Below, piece by piece: positions 5,245 through 5,845 of a stretch of DNA of 5,845 nucleotides. The translations under genes were made by a program, and so were the position numbers. Numbering within the stretch: the stretch's first letter is position 1; every line of letters begins with the position of its first letter. The notes beneath the pieces are model-generated. The model was not told the origin of the DNA. It did not search any database and was given only the letters and a program-made list of their open reading frames with translations. This DNA comes from Gammaproteobacteria bacterium (lineage in GTDB: Bacteria > Pseudomonadota > Gammaproteobacteria > SZUA-229): assembly GCA_029879605.1 (NCBI GenBank), contig JAOUQA010000143.1, positions 1 to 5,845 on the forward strand, read 5' to 3'.

Positions 5245-5845
5245 ATGAGCAACAGAATTCCAACATCTGGACTGTACAATTCAGCTTTTGAAAAAGATTC
5301 CTGTGGTTTTGGACTCATCGCCCAGATGGACGACAAACCCAGCCACTGGCTGGTTGAGACCGCCATCCATGCACTGGCTCGTCTAACCCACCGTGGTGCT
5401 GTCGCAGCCGATGGCAAGAGCGGTGATGGCTGTGGCCTGTTAATTAAGAAACCCGATGCCTTCCTGCGTAAAGTTGCCAGCGAAAATGGTATCGAGCTGA
5501 ATGATGTCTACGCCTCTGGCATGGTGTTTCTTAATAAAGATGCTGCACTCGCCGATAAAGCCCGTCATGAGCTGGAAAACCAGCTTGGCCTGCTTGGATT
5601 GAATATTGCCGGCTGGCGTGTGGTGCCGGTCAACCCCGAAGCCTGCGGCGAAGAATCCCTTGCCAGCCTGCCGCAAATTGAACAGATATTTATTAATGCT
5701 GCCCAGGGGATGGATCAGGATACCCTGGAACGCAAACTCTACGTAGCTCGTCGTCGCTGCGAGATTGCCCTTGAAGCTAGTGATAAGGCTTTTTACATAC
5801 CCAGCCTGTCATCACGCCTGATGTCATACAAAGGACTGGTCATGC
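5245..5845 (+). CDS. gltB: Glutamate synthase large subunit, 5' part only
   Basis: The large (alpha) subunit of GOGAT transfers the glutamine amide nitrogen to 2-oxoglutarate, giving two glutamates in ammonium assimilation; the bacterial enzyme pairs with GltD and uses NADPH. The frame is open from ATG 5245 to the window edge, giving 200 of about 1,500 expected residues. The start of the class II glutaminase domain is clear: DSCGFGLIAQM with C20 as the probable catalytic cysteine exposed after removal of a short propeptide, then AIHALARLTHRGAVAADGKSGDGCGLLI (about 40-67), closely like E. coli and Pseudomonas GltB. ATG 5245 is the only usual start after the in-frame stop at 5209. No Shine-Dalgarno precedes it (GGTAGCACGACTT). 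G+C is higher than at the left of the window (34/60 at 5401-5460). gltD would be expected downstream. Confidence 0.95.
   Translation, partial: MSNRIPTSGLYNSAFEKDSCGFGLIAQMDDKPSHWLVETAIHALARLTHRGAVAADGKSGDGCGLLIKKPDAFLRKVASENGIELNDVYASGMVFLNKDAALADKARHELENQLGLLGLNIAGWRVVPVNPEACGEESLASLPQIEQIFINAAQGMDQDTLERKLYVARRRCEIALEASDKAFYIPSLSSRLMSYKGLVM

Noticed and set aside
5233..5250. Possible sigma-54 promoter element (TAGCAC...) just before gltB
   Set aside because: The GG of the -24 element is incomplete, no GC pair occurs at the -12 position, and the element would run into the start codon.
5190..5676. Reverse-strand frames opposite the start of gltB
   Set aside because: The forward strand encodes an unmistakable GltB glutaminase domain; the antisense products show no family features.
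1..5845. A new defence, mobile or CRISPR-type system
   Set aside because: No direct-repeat array, terminal inverted repeats, transposase, integrase or toxin-antitoxin pair is visible. All complete genes belong to known housekeeping families in a familiar order.

Overview
The window reads as an ordinary piece of gammaproteobacterial core chromosome. All genes lie on the plus strand and are tightly packed. The order is: 3' end of a large exported Ig-like protein, aroK (shikimate kinase), aroB (3-dehydroquinate synthase), a dGTPase-type HD phosphohydrolase, a DamX-like AAA/SPOR cell-division protein, and the 5' end of gltB (glutamate synthase large subunit). The order aroK-aroB-SPOR protein-gltB matches the Pseudomonas arrangement from memory, whereas enteric bacteria have aroK-aroB-damX-dam. 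The inserted dGTPase and the moderate, AT-leaning composition suggest a non-enteric, non-Pseudomonas gammaproteobacterium, perhaps a sulfur-oxidising or methylotrophic lineage. The genus cannot be fixed from this sequence.

Region by region: bases 1-537 are the C-terminal part of a secreted protein with two EF-hand/dockerin-like calcium-loop motifs followed by a beta-rich Ig-like tail. Its stop codon lies in a small 14-bp tandem duplication. aroK begins 33 bp later. From aroK to the DamX-like gene the junctions are nearly gapless: ATGA overlap for aroK/aroB, TAATG overlap for aroB/dGTPase, and 0 or 18 nt for dGTPase/DamX-like. This points to one transcript with translational coupling. No gene in this run has a convincing Shine-Dalgarno sequence. 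A 146-bp spacer (5099-5244) is the only real intergenic region. It contains several inverted repeats and a possible sigma-70 promoter, and probably separates the aro/division operon from gltB.

Functionally, AroB and AroK catalyse two steps of the shikimate pathway to aromatic amino acids. The HD phosphohydrolase trims deoxynucleotide pools. The DamX-like protein probably links a cytoplasmic ATPase to peptidoglycan at the division septum. GltB begins the GOGAT route of ammonium assimilation. The co-location looks like conserved housekeeping synteny rather than a single pathway.

I found no mobile element, CRISPR array, tRNA or rRNA, and no evidence of a new system. The items most worth a second look are the 8-G run that encodes the TGGG substrate-binding motif of AroK, an A8 tract in the dGTPase gene, the AAA/SPOR domain architecture, the EF-hand/Ig protein upstream of aroK, and the inverted repeats in the gltB leader.
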